Notes: generated by a model not told the origin, from the sequence alone. Positions 12,718 to 27,399 are shown, counted from the first letter of the stretch. The stretch: 64,000 nt of DNA from Fasciolopsis buskii (GCA_008360955.1 LUCM01001900.1:8256-72255); one strand, 5' to 3'. Translations and numbers: made by a program.

Positions 12718-12929
12718 TGCGCACGTCTCATCACTGCTTGGTGCCCCCGCTAAAAATAAACAGTGCGAGCGAAAGCGGAAAGTTAGGGGAAACTCTGTGT
12801 AGAGTTTACGACACACGTCATCTGTTCCAAGACCTGCGCATGCGTCACCGAACCCATGATTCATGCGTGAGCTTCGTACCAATCGGAATTTTATCCTAGG
12901 GAATCCATCCTCGAGTCTTCGATGAAAAA

Positions 12930-13132
12930 CCTATCCTGCAAGGTGGCCAACGCCAGATGGAAACTCACTGTCGCCCTGCTCGTTACCATACCTGACCTGT
13001 TGAGATCTTTTGTGGTTCCTGGTCACTTCATTTTTCAGAGCCGCAGTTGCCGGCTCCTCTTTCCTCCATGCAGTGGGCCCTATTGGCTATGGGACACGCC
13101 ACCTGCACTATATCCATGCTTCTAACATGTCA
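12930..13132 (+). mobile_element. SINE copy 3
   Basis: The body matches the family from the caactcgctgtcg-like block (12958 on: gaaactcactgtcgccc) through ttcctggtcacttc to the tail at about 13130 (cttctaacatgtca), which corresponds to the other end of copy 2 at 5985. The tRNA-like head is missing or unrecognisable. Confidence 0.7.
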
Positions 13133-14465
13133 TGTAAAACGGCGTTTGTGAATCTGTGAGAGGAGGTGACCGATAGTCCAACTCTGACGTTCTAAATAAA
13201 GGCCTAGCATTCCCGGAAGTGTATAACAGAGTCGCTGACCAAGGTGTCCAGTTTGTAGGCAGCTGCCAACGTGTAGTATCTCGAATCTTATTAAATGGTA
13301 GACCAAATAGTGCCACTGACGCATTTTTGTGGTATTTTTAAGACAGGATACTAAGCCAAGGCTCACCACATTCTCGGCACTATCCCGGCTTTTTTGCGGG
13401 CGATTATGTGAAGAGTGTGACCTCATGACATCACTACTAACCGCTGAAATGGCGATCGTTCCCCTATCCGCCGGGTACCATATACATCTGGTCTTCATGA
13501 AAACCGTTGACATGGTTGTTCTTTCACTGTCGCTCGCTCATTTCTCTTTTGAGTGTCCGGCGCTTCGAGACAGCAGCCGAAGCACATCAGCACAAAGTTA
13601 TTAATAGTAAAATCCGAAACTGAGGTTAATAAAGGCTTAATCCTGCTTACCAGCATCGATAGTAGTAATTTGTGTGAAGCCGAGCAATCGGATTTGTGTA
13701 CCCTCAGATGACTTAACTGATGCTTATTTCGTAATGAATCACTTCCCCCGCAAAACAATTCGCCTTATCGGTATCTTTATTCGCCAGATGTTGATTACTG
13801 ATCAGTGATATTTTCCTGTTCTGCTAAACTGGCTCAGTTGCTTTCTCATCTTTTTTTGATCGCGCTACTTAATGATGAAAAATGCCATATCCGCTTTTCT
13901 GTTTAGAAGAATTTCCGGTAAATTCTGTTTTTGATTGGATGGTCGAGTGAAATCCCGTTGTTCCCTTTCTGTTTTGGCTTTAGTTCGATGTAGCAACGGA
14001 AATCACTACACCAAATATTCATTCAGTGGTCACTATAACAGGTCGGAAGGGGCAAACCATTTCGGTATGGGTACAAAACTAAACAACTGCAATCATTTTC
14101 GTGGCACCAAAACTATATTAACGTTCTAATGTCTAAGGACGCCCACATGTATCTACGATGTAATCAAATTCTTTCAATTTTTTCACTTGTCCGGCTCACT
14201 GACTAGATCTCGTTTATTATAATCCGTAATGGTACACATTACATTTTCACGAGACACGGTCGCCAAATACGGAGAAGTTCTGTGACCTCCCATGGCATTG
14301 ATGCATTCAGTCACAATCTTCTTCGCCACCCGTATCTGTCTGCGCAGTGTTAACCGGTTAATTTAGTCGTTTTGATTTGTGTAGTATTCTCAGGCCTCGT
14401 TCCAAGAAAGAAGTCTCACGTGCGTTGTCGGTACTATTATCGTTATGTAGTAAGTTTCAACTGTG

Positions 14466-14584
14466 TTTGGTGATAGACGGCAACTCGCTGTCTAGCGCGT
14501 TACCGCATCTGATCTAGTGAGACCCTATATGGTTCTGTGCTACTTCAAGCTTCAGGGTCCAAGGTCGCCGGTCCCTCTCTTTGG
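14466..14584 (+). mobile_element. SINE copy 4, truncated
   Basis: Contains the gacggcaactcgctgtc block at about 14476 and the ggttctgtgctacttcaagc block at about 14531, both matching copies 2 and 5. The head is absent. The copy stops at the short AT run at 14585. Confidence 0.7.
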
Positions 14585-14603
14585 TATATATGTATATATA
14601 TAA
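14585..14603. repeat. Short, interrupted AT microsatellite
   Basis: Imperfect TA repeat directly following SINE copy 4. It may have grown from the SINE tail or truncated it. Confidence 0.7.
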
Positions 14604-16559
14604 CTGGTTTTTTAGCAAGCATGGTGCCTGAATAAAGTTATACAGTAAACATATACTAGAAGGAGGAACAGTGAACGGCAAGAAGACGTTTTTTCGGTTC
14701 TCACTATGCACAGTTTTGTGATGTTTTTGGTGGCCGGATAGGTAATTTTCAGAAGCAATTTTCAACATCCGCCTGACCATTCGATGCTAATCCAAAGTGA
14801 TTAATTGGGGTTTACGGTGACCCCGTTGAAATAAACAAACAAATGACTGATCTGTCTTTTTAGGGATTCCAGATCCAATAGCCGTGGAAAATTCCCGTGA
14901 TGTAAATATCTATAATTTACTATTCTTCGAAGTAATGCTCTTTTGACTAGTTATGAGCAGATGCACCTTCCCATCATTTATCTATTGTGCTTCTGGGAAT
15001 ATCAATGCAGTTGATCTAAAACGAAAGCGGTTTAGATAGATATTTTTCCTGAATTGTCCCAGAAACGCATGCAACCTATCACCACCATCATAGTGAATTG
15101 GAATAGGTTGTTCACTCTTTTTTTTCTGTGCAGAATGTTCTGCCGCTTTTCCCTCTTTCTGATCTGTTCTCAAGTACCCTATATATACACATGATGGTAC
15201 GTTAAAGGAGTGTAGGAAGGAGAAAAGATTTCCGGTGCAAGGACACCACGGATTTTCATACGCCGATTCAATAGTTTTCACAATTTTTAATCTCACAGCA
15301 GTGTGCTCTGGCTTTGGTTGATACCTCAGCGCTGCCCTTTTAAAAGAACAATTTAAATAAAGCAGTGAAAGATCAATTACAGAGTAATAAGTTGACGACC
15401 TTAAATATTAGACAAGGTTTTTGCAAAATTTCGAAACAGCAAGTGATTTTCATCCATCTGCTGTCTTCTGCATTGGAACATCACAAATAATTACCACTGC
15501 TAGGTCTTTGTCACATAGTTACGGGAGCAATATGACAACTTGACAAAACACGGTCAAATGACCTCGAATTAAACGTTCACGTTGGCGCGGATCAGAATTA
15601 CCTATTACCGAAGGAAGGTAATAAATAGTAGACCTTAGCTAACGTCGAATTTTCCGATTTTGGACTTGATCGCTCCGGAAACAGTTCCGAACAGAATCAC
15701 AAATGACAAAATGATTGATTGACCTGGGTAGATTCTGTGGCTATAACCCAGGATAAATTTTCAAGTCTTCCTAGCTATGTGCATGTTATTTACGCATTCC
15801 GATGTCCAGACGAATTTACCTTAGTGACCAAGTTCACATGCGTTCAAATGCTGCCAGTTACACCTAAACCAAATTGAAACGAGTGGTGATTAGGAGTAAT
15901 TTTGTTGTCGATTAGTATCTTTGTGAAACATCAGGATGTGAACTGGGAAAGGATTGTTGCAAAGACTAAATTTCGCATGCTGAGTCTCCAATATATATCT
16001 GTAATCTTCGTATAATAGTGATTGTTTATCTAGCAAGTAAGCATTGAATGACCGTAAAGGGCGCGCATCTTTGAGCACACGGGAACACATAACAGTATGA
16101 ATTATCAAGAATAATAATCGCACCACTATTGCAGCGTTTATCAGACTATGCGAATAACTGTAACTTGTGTTCCTTTGTGACTCTGACGATCGACGACGTT
16201 CAGGCTGCATAAACGGACACGATTTCATCCACTCTTTGTGACGGATGGGACGCACAGAACGTGAACACTGGTCTGGGACACATACAAGTGAAGGGGGGAG
16301 AGAAAGCCGGATAGCTTACATTTGGAAAATTTCACTGTAATGGCGTGTGGAACTGCTTCAACTTGTATCGGGTGTTTTACTGCGAATTCGATGCCACATT
16401 AATTCTTTACTCGTTTCAATTATTTTGTGTTTTTTTCTCGCTCCACATTTACTACTCGTTTTCCCTTCCTGAAAGCGATTACTATGTTTCCATGCAGACT
16501 GCAATGCGTTCATATTTCGTTAGGAGCAGTGAAAAGCGATGACCAAAATCAGTTGTAAT

Positions 16560-16770
16560 TATATCTTACCTGGTCGAATATAACCAGCTCAACTTTAATA
16601 TTTGGGGTCCTCGAGATCGCCTCACCATCCGGTTAGAAAAATTAGGAGATATGGTTGAGGGTGACAGTCAGTGACGTTCTTGTATTCGAAATCTCTTTGT
16701 GTAAATAGTTTTTGTTAGTATCTCTACTCGTTATTTTTCTACTCACGTTGTTCTCAAGTAGGCGATATTA
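16560..16770 (+). mobile_element. RTE-type LINE 3' end fragment
   Basis: A short in-frame piece from 16603 reads WGPRDRLTIRLEKLGDM, followed after a stop by RSCIRNL. This is the same C-terminal tail seen at 29640-29700 and 53690-53760. The DNA around it (gatatgg ... gacgttcttgta) is shared with the 29.7 kb copy. It is a typical 5'-truncated LINE insertion. Confidence 0.7.
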
Positions 16771-19700
16771 TGAAGTAGTAAACAGACTAAAGTTCATCAG
16801 GTTCGCAATTGTTTGAGCTGAACTAGACTACTATCTTTAAATGTTTTTTTCTCACCGTGCTCAAGCATTTCGAAGGAGGGGATATTTCAGTCAAAAGTTA
16901 AAATTTTCAAGCATTTTAAATTCAAGTTGACAAGTTAGAGATTCTTCAGTGTTTTTGTTTCATTCCGATTTAAAATGTTGTCAGTAGACTTCCAGATGAT
17001 GCGCCCAGCACATCACACTGAAGGTTGGCAATTAGTTGGTGGATTTGCCCATTCTATCTTTGTACACCATCGCCCACACTGAAAAGAGAGGTTGTATCTG
17101 CCTATTCATTCATTTTATCTTACTTTAAATCGAATATTTATTTTCATTTCCTCAACCAATGCCTACCCAAATGGTTGAAGTTTCGATTTGGAGAGTATTT
17201 GTGTTGTACTTTTTTCACAATGTATTGGGTGCATACTGTATCACCTCTGTTGTGTCCGTTTTTCAACCTTTCTTAAGCTGATGTTTGACTTTTTTAATCA
17301 TATTTTACCGTTCTTGGGTATAAGCACACATCGTGGTAGAATGGTGGATGTTTGTTCCTTCGGGTAAGACTGCCCACCTGTCTCGTTCGTCATTTCCCTC
17401 CTGCTATTTCGTGTAACACCACCTCTTCGTGAAGTGATAGCCCACCTGCAAGCAATTTTACATGCTGTCACTCATGGATAAATTTCCCTTTCATCAACTC
17501 ATCACCCCCATATGCAAGGTTTTGTCCTTTATTCCCCAGATTGTCGATTCTAATGATTTTTCAATGTCTCTGGTCATGGGGAAATTTTGATAGCTGTCAG
17601 TACAGTTGGCTGCATGATTTTTCGCTCCTCCGAAACTCCGCTACGGATACTTTTGGTTTATTTTTATCACTGAAACCGTATTCCTTTCTGACTTTGCATA
17701 TACTTCCGAAAGCTGAACACTTTTTCATCTAGTAGGTTTATTACCCAGAGTAATACGCATAAGTTTCAGACCACAAATCCGACAGTCTAATCCACTCTTT
17801 TAGAAATCGCGAATCTAGATCAAAAAAACCTAACGAGTGCACAGGATTCGATAATAACCTTCCCTCTGTAGCTTTTTTGTCCCGTAATGTACTCAAGCTA
17901 TCGACTTAGTCTGTTTTGTCCAAGTGGTCCTCATTTTCCTGTTAGAAGCTGTTTGTCACCTAAAATGCGGTCTGTTGGCGCAAAAGCCAAAATAGTAAAA
18001 TATTGTTTTCAAATGGCGAATCTCTTATCACTGCCGACTGTTTATTCGGACCAGTTGTCGGAGTTGTATGGCTTCGATGCCGTTAGGAAACACTACCCCG
18101 ATACCTGCCTGGCTAGGCATCGCAATCACAAGATCCTCAAGGCGATTTTTAGGAAAAATCGAAACCAGACCTCTTTCAAGTCCTCTGATGTAATATGTTG
18201 TTAGCAAAGGTCTCGATAATGCAGGCTGTCTTCATCTGCCTTGAATTTAAAGCGACCTCGAGGCGGAGTTGGCCAGCAGCCGACACTTACCTTCTGTAAG
18301 ATGGCAATTTAATCGCCTGAGTCTGATAGGGTTGTCTCATTGAGTATCGGTGATTACGCGATGATGGACCGCGTTAGGCAAATCGCAATCAGTACACAGT
18401 TGTGGATGCATTCCGATCGCGTTAGACGACAAACGAGTACGGATGGTAAAACTAGATCGAGACCGGGTTATCTTATTGGCTACACGGCGGAGTGAGTGGA
18501 GGGCAGGAATGTGGATATGCAAGCTGAGAAGGCCATATCGTGATTTGTACGGACCGATCAGGATGAGCATCACGGATTCGACAACAAAACGATACGAACT
18601 TCATCAATCGAAATGCATTAACAGAAATGACCCAGTCGAGGCGTGACCTAGACAACCAATAAAATGATGGGAGTCACAAAGACGCGAATTTAATAGAAAG
18701 AGATTTGTACCAATTCAGCTTGGTTGTTCTCCCCTGAGTTAATGGAGGTGGACAATATCAATCTGTACCATTCCCAACATTATTTCGGAATTATGTCGAA
18801 ACTAATTGGGAATATTATTCAGCTGGTTTGTTGGAATCAAGCTTGTGTAGGTCTGAAACAGGATCCGTATTATATGGGCATGTTTGTCCGTGCGTACCGT
18901 AAGGTTCTCTGACTATCAATGCTTTGCTCTGAAATCTACGAGCAGTTGTACTTTTGCGAGGTCTGTTCTAGTTTTTTAATATGTTTCTACGATTTGTATC
19001 ATCCAGTGCACCTTTCAGGACACCCGTTTGTTCTGGAAATGTCGGAGATCATTTTCAGTTTTTCTGCCACCACCGGAAAACCTTTTCGCCGTAATGGTAC
19101 ACCACAGGGTCACTACCTCCACTGAACAATGAACCGCATTCACTGACCTACAGTACTGTTTACGGGCATGTGCTGTTTCCAAGATGATCCTTCTTTGTTA
19201 GGATCTTGTACCAGCCTCGGGCTATTGTTCAACGGACCTTAGTGCGATCAATTTGCACCTAATATTGATGACTTTTTCCTCTCACTCGGAACAGTTTATC
19301 TCTCTCGCTCTCCAGTCATATAGAACAGAAGGAAGGCAGTTGTTGTGAGGTGAATAAATTTTCTTCATTCTCGACAATCACCACCAACATGAAACTCCTT
19401 ATGTGTCAGATGTTGTGGGTAGCATCTGTGTGGAACTGTTCAAATGAGCTAAATCCAAAACTAGCAGTGATTTAATGTGTAAAGAATATGTCCTATGAAA
19501 TTCTTTTGAACTTTTATGAAGTTGGGAAAAAAATTCAATTTTATATTCGGAGCACGTCGAGCCACCTGTTAAACTGGCATCGAATAATTATTGATCGATA
19601 AGCCTCAGATCATTGTGGTCGTTCGGGGTCAAATATGTGAAGGTACCGCATCGCTTAAATTGTTCTTGTGTGAAAAACAATTGTGCACAGTGCCTGAAGT

Positions 19701-20044
19701 ACACCAAAATGAACCATGATTCTATACATGGGTGATCGCTAGTTTGTTCATCTGATGAACTGCTTACAGTTCATCGTCTAATGAGTAGCCTCAATTTTGT
19801 CCCGTTAACCGTGACATCTATCATCTTTTGGGGTTTCCCCATTGTCAATTATCACCGTGAAATTAGGATTTTTACTAATTTTGTCAGTTTTTGTTTTTAT
19901 TTAATTTTTCTCCTAACGTTTCGCCTTTTTCTCTTGAAGTTCATCTCATTGGCTCTTTCTAGATTTGCCTTACTTGCCTCACTATCATTGTAGAAGTATA
20001 ACTTACGGTGATTCCGCTTTACTGTCCTTTTCTGAATTTCCCAG

Positions 20045-20435
20045 CAGCAAAGCAGCTGTGTTATCGGTTCTATGGCTATGTCACAAAGCATCGGCAGCTC
20101 CAGTGGTTTAATGCGAGAAGAGCCTGCTTTTATGGATTCCCGTACCGATCGCCCACCCGTGACTCATCGTTGGCCCATGCACACCGCCGGCCAACATGCG
20201 GCGCTCACCATCGGTTGCGTGAGTGTACCGAATTCCTCCCATGCGATTCCGCCTCCGCCGGAATATCCGCCTCCACCACTGCCGACGGGGCCGAATGATT
20301 GGATATTGCCAGCTGATCAGCAACAATCGTCGATCCCCCATGTGGTTAACGGTTACCCAGGCTCTCGTACTCTTAGCCAAGAAGATCAGACACTGCCACA
20401 TGCTTACCGGCTAAACGGAGAACAAATTGAACAGA
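20045..20435 (+). CDS. robo: Roundabout-like receptor, cytoplasmic exon with CC2-like polyproline motif
   Basis: This is an internal exon of 391 nt. The acceptor (TTTCCCAG, AG at 20043-20044) is in phase 0, matching the upstream donor. The donor GTAAGA at 20436 leaves phase 1. It encodes about 130 cytoplasmic residues. The key element is IPPPPEYPPPPLP (nt ~20246-20287), close to the Robo CC2 motif (LPPPPxxPPP), which in Robo binds the EVH1 domain of Ena/VASP actin regulators. It is followed by NDW. No other domain is visible. The acceptor is a tandem NAGNAG (CAGCAG), so the first glutamine may be optional. Exon start and end are set by splice phase; the Met codon at 20072 is internal, not a start. 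Reading past the donor reaches a stop at 20534-20536. Confidence 0.85.
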
Positions 20436-20784
20436 GTAAGACTTTTCAGGGACCTGTTATCCTTATTTGGATTCTACGTTACTGCGCTTTCATGCACTAC
20501 CTCTCCAGCAATTACGGAACAACCCCATCTCAGTGAAGATTTCCCTTTTTATCATCTATCTTGTATGAGGAATAACCAGCTGGCTCCGTCCCACCTCACC
20601 TTTACCACGCAAATGGTGACAATAATCGTTTTTTACCTGCGTGACTTGTCGTTCTGATTTTCAGGATCAGCTGGTATTTTTCATGAATCCGTTGATATTT
20701 TCGCCACATATGATAGGAAAGTAAATGAAGGATAGTGGATAAAAGGTAATAGGTAAGAATGCTGCAGACGACGGTAGATTTCGA

Positions 20785-20862
20785 ATATATATATATATAT
20801 ATATACATTTATATATATATATATATATGTATAACGTATATATGTATATATATATATATATT
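20785..20862. repeat. Compound AT microsatellite
   Basis: Three AT runs separated by short interruptions, about 78 bp, 350 bp downstream of a Robo exon. Confidence 0.9.
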
Positions 20863-23800
20863 TATGTGTGACGTATGACGCAACTTAGTGGTAATCTCGC
20901 TCGGTAGTCAATTGATTTTTCGCTTCTTGCTTTTAGGCTTCACTGTCTACATCAGCCAGTTGGTCTTTTTGATTTGTTTTACTTTTCAGACTTCACGGTA
21001 AGTAATTCACATTAATTTTGCCCTCGAAAAGTGAACGAAATATAAGGGATCAATTTCTGTGTGACAAAATTGGGCAAGATCCTTCGCCGGTGTTTTTTTC
21101 TAGATTGACACTGCACAACCTCTTTTGTCATGCTTCTGGGAAAACTGTTCTCCTTAGATTTCCTACAGACAATCGCCGTGTACGGTATGGGTCGCTTCTA
21201 AGTATCATTTCCCCGTACCTAGTGAGTCCCTGGTGGTAATGAGTTCTTTCCCCAAATGGTTGTTTGGGTTCGCATCTGCTTTTCGTATGTCTAAAAAACC
21301 TAAAGTGTTCCACTTATTGCACGGGTTTCGTTAATGCGATCAATGACCACAAATTTGGTCGGATTGTCAACCGTAGGAGTGTTTCTGGTGTTTTTTTAAA
21401 CAACCCTAAAGCATAATGAACATAGCTTGAAACTTTTCAGCCAGTCACCTTTGCAATTCATCTTGCGTGTTTTACTGCATATGAAGCGAGCGGTGTGAAG
21501 CGTTGTTTTCGTTTTCAACCGGGTAACTTCCGGTTTCCTGTAGACTCGCACGATTGAAGTCGATGGTGATGGGAGTTTATGGGGTGATACAACCTCTTTG
21601 TAAATGAGTAAGAAAATCTAGTATCTATCCGCTCAAGGTCGACATTTGCACTTGCCGGTCTTCTTTTGTTTTCCGACATGTCATGCCCCGTTATTCACTA
21701 TGACAAACGGAAATACTGCGGTACTCAACGATGAAGCCAGTGCCTATTGAATATTGATATTCACAATTCTCACGAGCGTTGTGTCGTCGTGCTTCACACA
21801 ATTCAAGTTCAGCCGATTGAAACAGTCTCACAGTCTCTCAGTGGTTTGATAAAGTTTCCAGGAAAATAATTTGGCCACATTTTCCGCGTCAATACCACTT
21901 CATTCTATCTGTGGTAAGCTCTGAGATTTTTAATCTATCATTGTAAGGGCCATCTAACATATGGGTTGTTCTCCGATTCACGCATTATTAGACTCCGTTC
22001 GTCGTAATACGGTGAATATTGGCTGTTTTGATACACAAGCTCTATTTTTATTGGCCTATATATGAGCTCCTGCCATCGATGTATACAAGTTGCAGTAAGT
22101 GCACGAAGTTATGAGTACATTCCGGTTATCGATGTTACGACGCTTGTTTTTCGTCCAATGAATACAGCAGTCACGATAAATCAAAAAATCAAACTCTGAT
22201 GTCTGACTTCGTATTTGACAGTATTCACGAATTTTTATTCATATGAGTTGTGACGAAAAGATAATGATGGTAAAGTATTCACATGAGTTTGCTTGCCTCA
22301 CCAAATCATGGTCGATCTCTCTGGCTCCTAAAGGTTTGTTGCACCTTTCCCATATTACCGATACTTGGAGTTTAATAATTCACGATGCGAATATTTTCCC
22401 ACCTTGAGTTAAAAGCGATTCATAGTTTAGTAAGCGAACTATGGACCTGGTCTCTTCGATATACTTACCTAATCAACAGTCCTCAAAAGTTCTCAGTTGG
22501 GCTGTGGTCCGTGTTATGAACGTTTATTCCACCAAAAAGTAATCATCGCTTTAGATATGTGTGTGTTTAAGTTGTGCCCCGTCATGTTGATAAGATGTCG
22601 TTTATTCTATGATCCACGGAAGTGTGGTCCGATATCAATTCGAAAGTCGTCATTCGATTTTGTCTTCAACGTAGCGTCACTCGTTCTCACTAACTCTAGG
22701 GTGAGCAAGTAATCCTGACATAAAATCTCGTTTATTAATACAAAAACAAATGGGTTATACTGTTTTTTCACGATCAACGTTCGTTGATCGAATAAGATAA
22801 CCCAACTCGTCACTATTGACCGGCTTTCTCATGTGGTTTCTCCGCTCAGCTTATCGATTGACATAATCATTGCCATATTGCCACAGTTGTTTTAACTCCG
22901 GGCCTCTGTAATAGCTATGGTAATTCAACATCTACACGTTCTTATAGATTTTCCTTTATTTTTATTATGACGCATAACTGAAGGGAATATTCGGTGGATG
23001 TTTGTTTGCATCTATACAAATTCCATTTCTCGGAAAATATGTATTACAGTCGATGGGTTTCGGTCTGACAGGAGTCATATCAGCGGTATCGTTAGGTCTT
23101 CGATCCGTTCATGCTGAATTTTTTTCATCTTTTGGTATCATCCGTCCTGATTCGCACCCTCAAAACAGGTGACTTTTCAGCTAGTTTACTTCGTGCGTTG
23201 AATCAAAAAAGCCGTGTGCATCATGATATGCGTCAGCAGCAAATTTCGCTGAGGTGTGCGTCTCACAGTTCTTGTTGTAATTCCCTATCCTGGATTCATC
23301 TCCACCTCTCTGGCACTAATTGTTCTTAAATTCGGTTTGGTGGATTTGACAAATGTTGAATTGATCCCGGTGTGAGAATTAGATACACGGCTCGGTTTCC
23401 ATGTTAGCTTGAAAGATTTCTCAATGTTGGCAATTGTTACGTGACGATAAGCTGTCGTTTTCACATCCTTGAATGTAGCAAATTGCCCTGTGTTCATTCG
23501 CAACTGGACGAAGACCGGCGCCCTTTGTTGCTCCATTTTCACAAGTTTCGTTGTGCAGAAGAACTTCCGAGTGATAGAAAGTCTATCTCCGGCATTAGTG
23601 AACTCGGAGGCTTCAAACGCATGCTGTTGGGACCACACTAAACATCCGATTACAAATATTTACCTAATGGACTTCAGCGAATCACTGCAAAATGCAGAAG
23701 CGTTTTGTGGACCTCGGAATAGTCAGATTTCGGTCGTGGTTCAACTGTCTCTTTCATATTTTTTATTCCCTTTCAACGCAAACGATTTTTCTCGTAATCT

Positions 23801-26800
23801 TGGCGCACGGTATGTTGCAACCGAAACGGTACTGCATCTAGGTCTCAGGGCTTTATAAACGTACTCACCATCTTGAAAAACCAGTCCGCGCGGTGTGCAT
23901 CTAACGCAGTTTGACGTCGTGAAGGCGTTTCCACTGCTGTTCATTAGAGCCTAGTGTTCTTATTCACGTTTAATGTATATCTAGAGTGGATTAAATTTCA
24001 CAATGATTGCCTGTATAGCATTTGCATTAGCAGACCTCATTAAAACCGATTTTATGGATCTTCAGGTTTTGTCCAAATGTTTGTTACTACTCTTAACGGT
24101 TGGACTGAATAATTGTCATTTCGGATTGCGGCATCGTACATTTCGCTTACATCCCCGTAGCCGGTAACGCTTCGCGGATTTGCTCTTGTTCCGTTCATTT
24201 TTCATACAACCTCCTTTAGCAAAACTCCCCTCTGTTACCGAATTCGCCAGCGTCGAACACCTCGAGAGTTACAAATTGACTACATCATCCTCTTTCAAAC
24301 AGAAGTACTTAAGCGTATTCCCTATTCCGTCGGCTTGTCGGCAGCGGTCGACTCGACTATTCTCATGCATCTAGATCAAACGCGTTTCGCAGTTGTGTTC
24401 GCTACAGTCTGGTTTTTCACATTTACCTGGCACATTCTTTTTCTGCCGTTCCTATTCGCTCTTTGATGAATGACCTATGCTGCAGTGTTCGACTGTGGCA
24501 ATAAATGGGAAATAAAATAGAGGGAATCGCACATGAAATTCTACCGCTTGATGTCGTTATTTTCGGAATTAAAGTTAATCCGGGAGGCAAATGCGATTTT
24601 TTGTCCGTTGCTCCGAACGATACCAATTTCCAAATTCTATCTTGTGTTACTTGACCAGATTACAACGCTTTTTATGAAGACTGGTTTGACATCATCTGTA
24701 AGCAACTGTCAAACATACCGCCTGTCATCAGCTTGTAAGGCTTTGTCATCGTTCACTTTCAGTCGGAATAAAATACGAGCAACCGAATTCGGTAGTTTTC
24801 CGTTCCAGCGTCCATTCGTTCCATCGGAATCTTCCATAGAATAAAATGAATTATCTTCCCCTTCTCCGACTCGCAACTTTAGATCGCCTTTTTCCATTCT
24901 TGTTTGCAAACGCGACCGGTCTGACGAACAGCGTTATCTCAGTTTAAAACCAGTCAATCAGAGTAGGGTGAACTGCAAATATTGAAAAAGGTTCCAAATT
25001 CAATTCTCGTTAAAACTCAGCCCTTTCCCTTTCATCACAAATCTTGTCACGATATTGCACATCAAAGCTAGAAAAGTACAATTAAGCCGAAAGACAAATG
25101 GCTTACTCAGTGAATAATAACGTAAATCTCCCCCATCGATCAGCGATTGAAGAATGATCTATTCTCCCCATTCATTAGCTTACGTGATACGGAGTGTTTC
25201 CCTCGTCTAATGTGCTTTCAGTTCTAACCGCAAGGGAACTGTATGTTCTTCACCAGTTTGTATCGTAAGACTGGCGTAGCCGGAGGTCTCTTCAATTCTC
25301 TTTTAGTTTGCTCTGGTTACTTGGTCTGTCGTTCCTATCACGAGTTAAGAACCTATTCAAACGTGGGACTAGTGACAGTTGGTCCTTAGAAGATTTTTGG
25401 TTATTGGTTACTCAGGAACAGTGCTTCTTCTGGATACTTATATCAGACAGTTTGAGAGAGATGAGTAGGTGATCTTGATTTGTTTTATCTAGAAAGATAA
25501 ACATCTGCTTCGAAACCCGTTTGCCTTAGAACCGATTGTTTTCCACTGACAAATCGTGTAATCTTGAATTTTTGTGTCTTCATACTCTGTGTCCGAAAGT
25601 GTCGTTTGATGTACATAATGCATTCGAAATGTATTTATCTTATGACACTTGATGACCGTGCTTATTGTTTCACTCCTCATGATACGCTGCAGTCCGGGGA
25701 CAGTTTAAATTGTGTTCGAGGACTCTCAAGTTATCCGTGGCACCACCTGAAGATTGATGTATCCACTTCGTTCGGGCGTAAATTTGCTTACCCCCCATGA
25801 TTTCGTAATTTTCAGAGAGTAATGACATTAATACCCAATTCCCGGAGTGATTTGTGATCATTCGAACACTGTATAGTCCGTCCCTATTTCCTCATGATTC
25901 TACCTCGCAGTTGCCTAGAAAAAATCTTGTTATATGGATCGGTTATCGGGAAAAAATAATGTGATATTTACATCGTTAAGAATTGAGCTTTCTGGCCGCA
26001 TGTCTGTTCGCTTTTGCGCATGATTGCAATGGAAAATACCATTTGGCTTAGTTCCAATTCTGTCATGGTGGACCGGAAATTGTGATCCTCAAGCAATTTT
26101 CCATAAGTCGGGGCCATAGAGCTAGGTGACGGCAGACTGATCACTAATATTTAGGATTTAACAGATGTAATCAGCACTGGTAATCCATACCACATTGGAG
26201 CACTGTTGACGTACGGTTTCGATAAACCCAGTGGCGGAATTCATGTGCCCAGTGCAGTGATTATATTTTTCGTTCCATTTACGTACCTACTTGAAAATAT
26301 TGTTATAAGAATATAAGCTCACTTTCGTTTGTGCAAACTGTATCTCCGTTTTTTTACTCTTCTTTTTTTTTTTACTTCACAACAGTTCACAATCTGACTA
26401 GTCACATTTTATTCTGACTGCCATGCGTTGTGTCAGTACCAAAATTGTGGATTCAGTATTCTTTTCGTCCCAGCCGTTCCTCTTTCTTGGTCCCGGGAGA
26501 ATCGCTGACATGACGGAAACTTTTATGACCACTCCTTACTCGTCAGCACAGGTAGCCGGTTCAGTTTGCTATCATCTGTTCCTTCCCGATGCCAATTGTT
26601 CAAGCTAGGGGACCGGTTTTCCTGCACACATCCACACCCACACAAAGGAGTAGAAGTTTGACCTTATTATGCCTGTTCTGTTCCTCAGTTTGTACGATGA
26701 TGTGCCTAATTAGCATACATCTCTGATGGTTTCTTAGTTAGACTGATGGCTTAGTAGACAGCACGTTCCAGTCGTAAACCGTCTAGTTTAGCTACTGAAA

Positions 26801-27399
26801 AGTGCCCATTACTGGCTAGTCTGTTGTCGCCTGACTCAGCTGTCCATGTCAATCCTATCTTCCAGTCCTACCCTAAACATCTGTGCCTTAATTGGTTTCT
26901 CTCATTTTTCAACACCACCGATGGCTAACGCTCAAAGTCGTGACTCGGTTTCACCCTCCTTTTCCTTGTATTTTATGGCAGAGCTATATCTGTTCATTAT
27001 CCAACCATCCTATTCCTTTCTTTGTGTAGTTGCCACTGAAGGTTCTCTGTAAAGAAATCCCGTGAATATTTTTGCTGCAATCCTGCTGCTGGGGATATTT
27101 TTCTTACCTTATGAGAATGCTGTCCCTTTCCATGTGCATTCAGTTTGGTCATCGATCCGGATCTTTAGTCCACTCGAACAGCTTCACTTTTATCGTGATT
27201 TGTTCGTTTTCGTGTTGAAATGACTCGAATTTTGAAAGCTGTTAACCTTAGTTGTTTTCAAACCCACATTCTGATGCCGCGGACCGGCGTGGATACGCTT
27301 AAAAGGTAAAAGCTGTAATCGAATAAATTCTGCGATCCAGGTCCAAAATGCTTTATTATTATCCTCGTAGTTCAACGGCACCAAAGTGTGAGTGGCACT

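Larger units (their letters stand above)
1747..20044 (+). other. Robo intron, 18.3 kb
   Basis: Bounded by GTGAGT at 1747 and AG at 20043-20044. It holds LINE relics at about 4400-4990, 7190-8870, 11375-12000 and 16560-16770, SINE copies at 4157-4392, 5985-6240, 12930-13132 and 14466-14584, and the inverted repeat at 12053-12396. In the remaining stretches (1747-4150, 5000-5984, 6241-7190, 8871-11374, 12408-12929, 13133-14465, 14603-16559, 16771-20044) I see only short, stop-rich frames that I cannot assign. Confidence 0.75.

Noticed and set aside
20108..20401. 97-codon minus-strand frame
   Set aside because: Antisense shadow of the Robo CC2 exon.
23285..23638. 117-codon minus-strand frame
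   Set aside because: Considered as a retroelement ORF, but no protease, zinc knuckle or RT motif is visible and the plus strand is open too.
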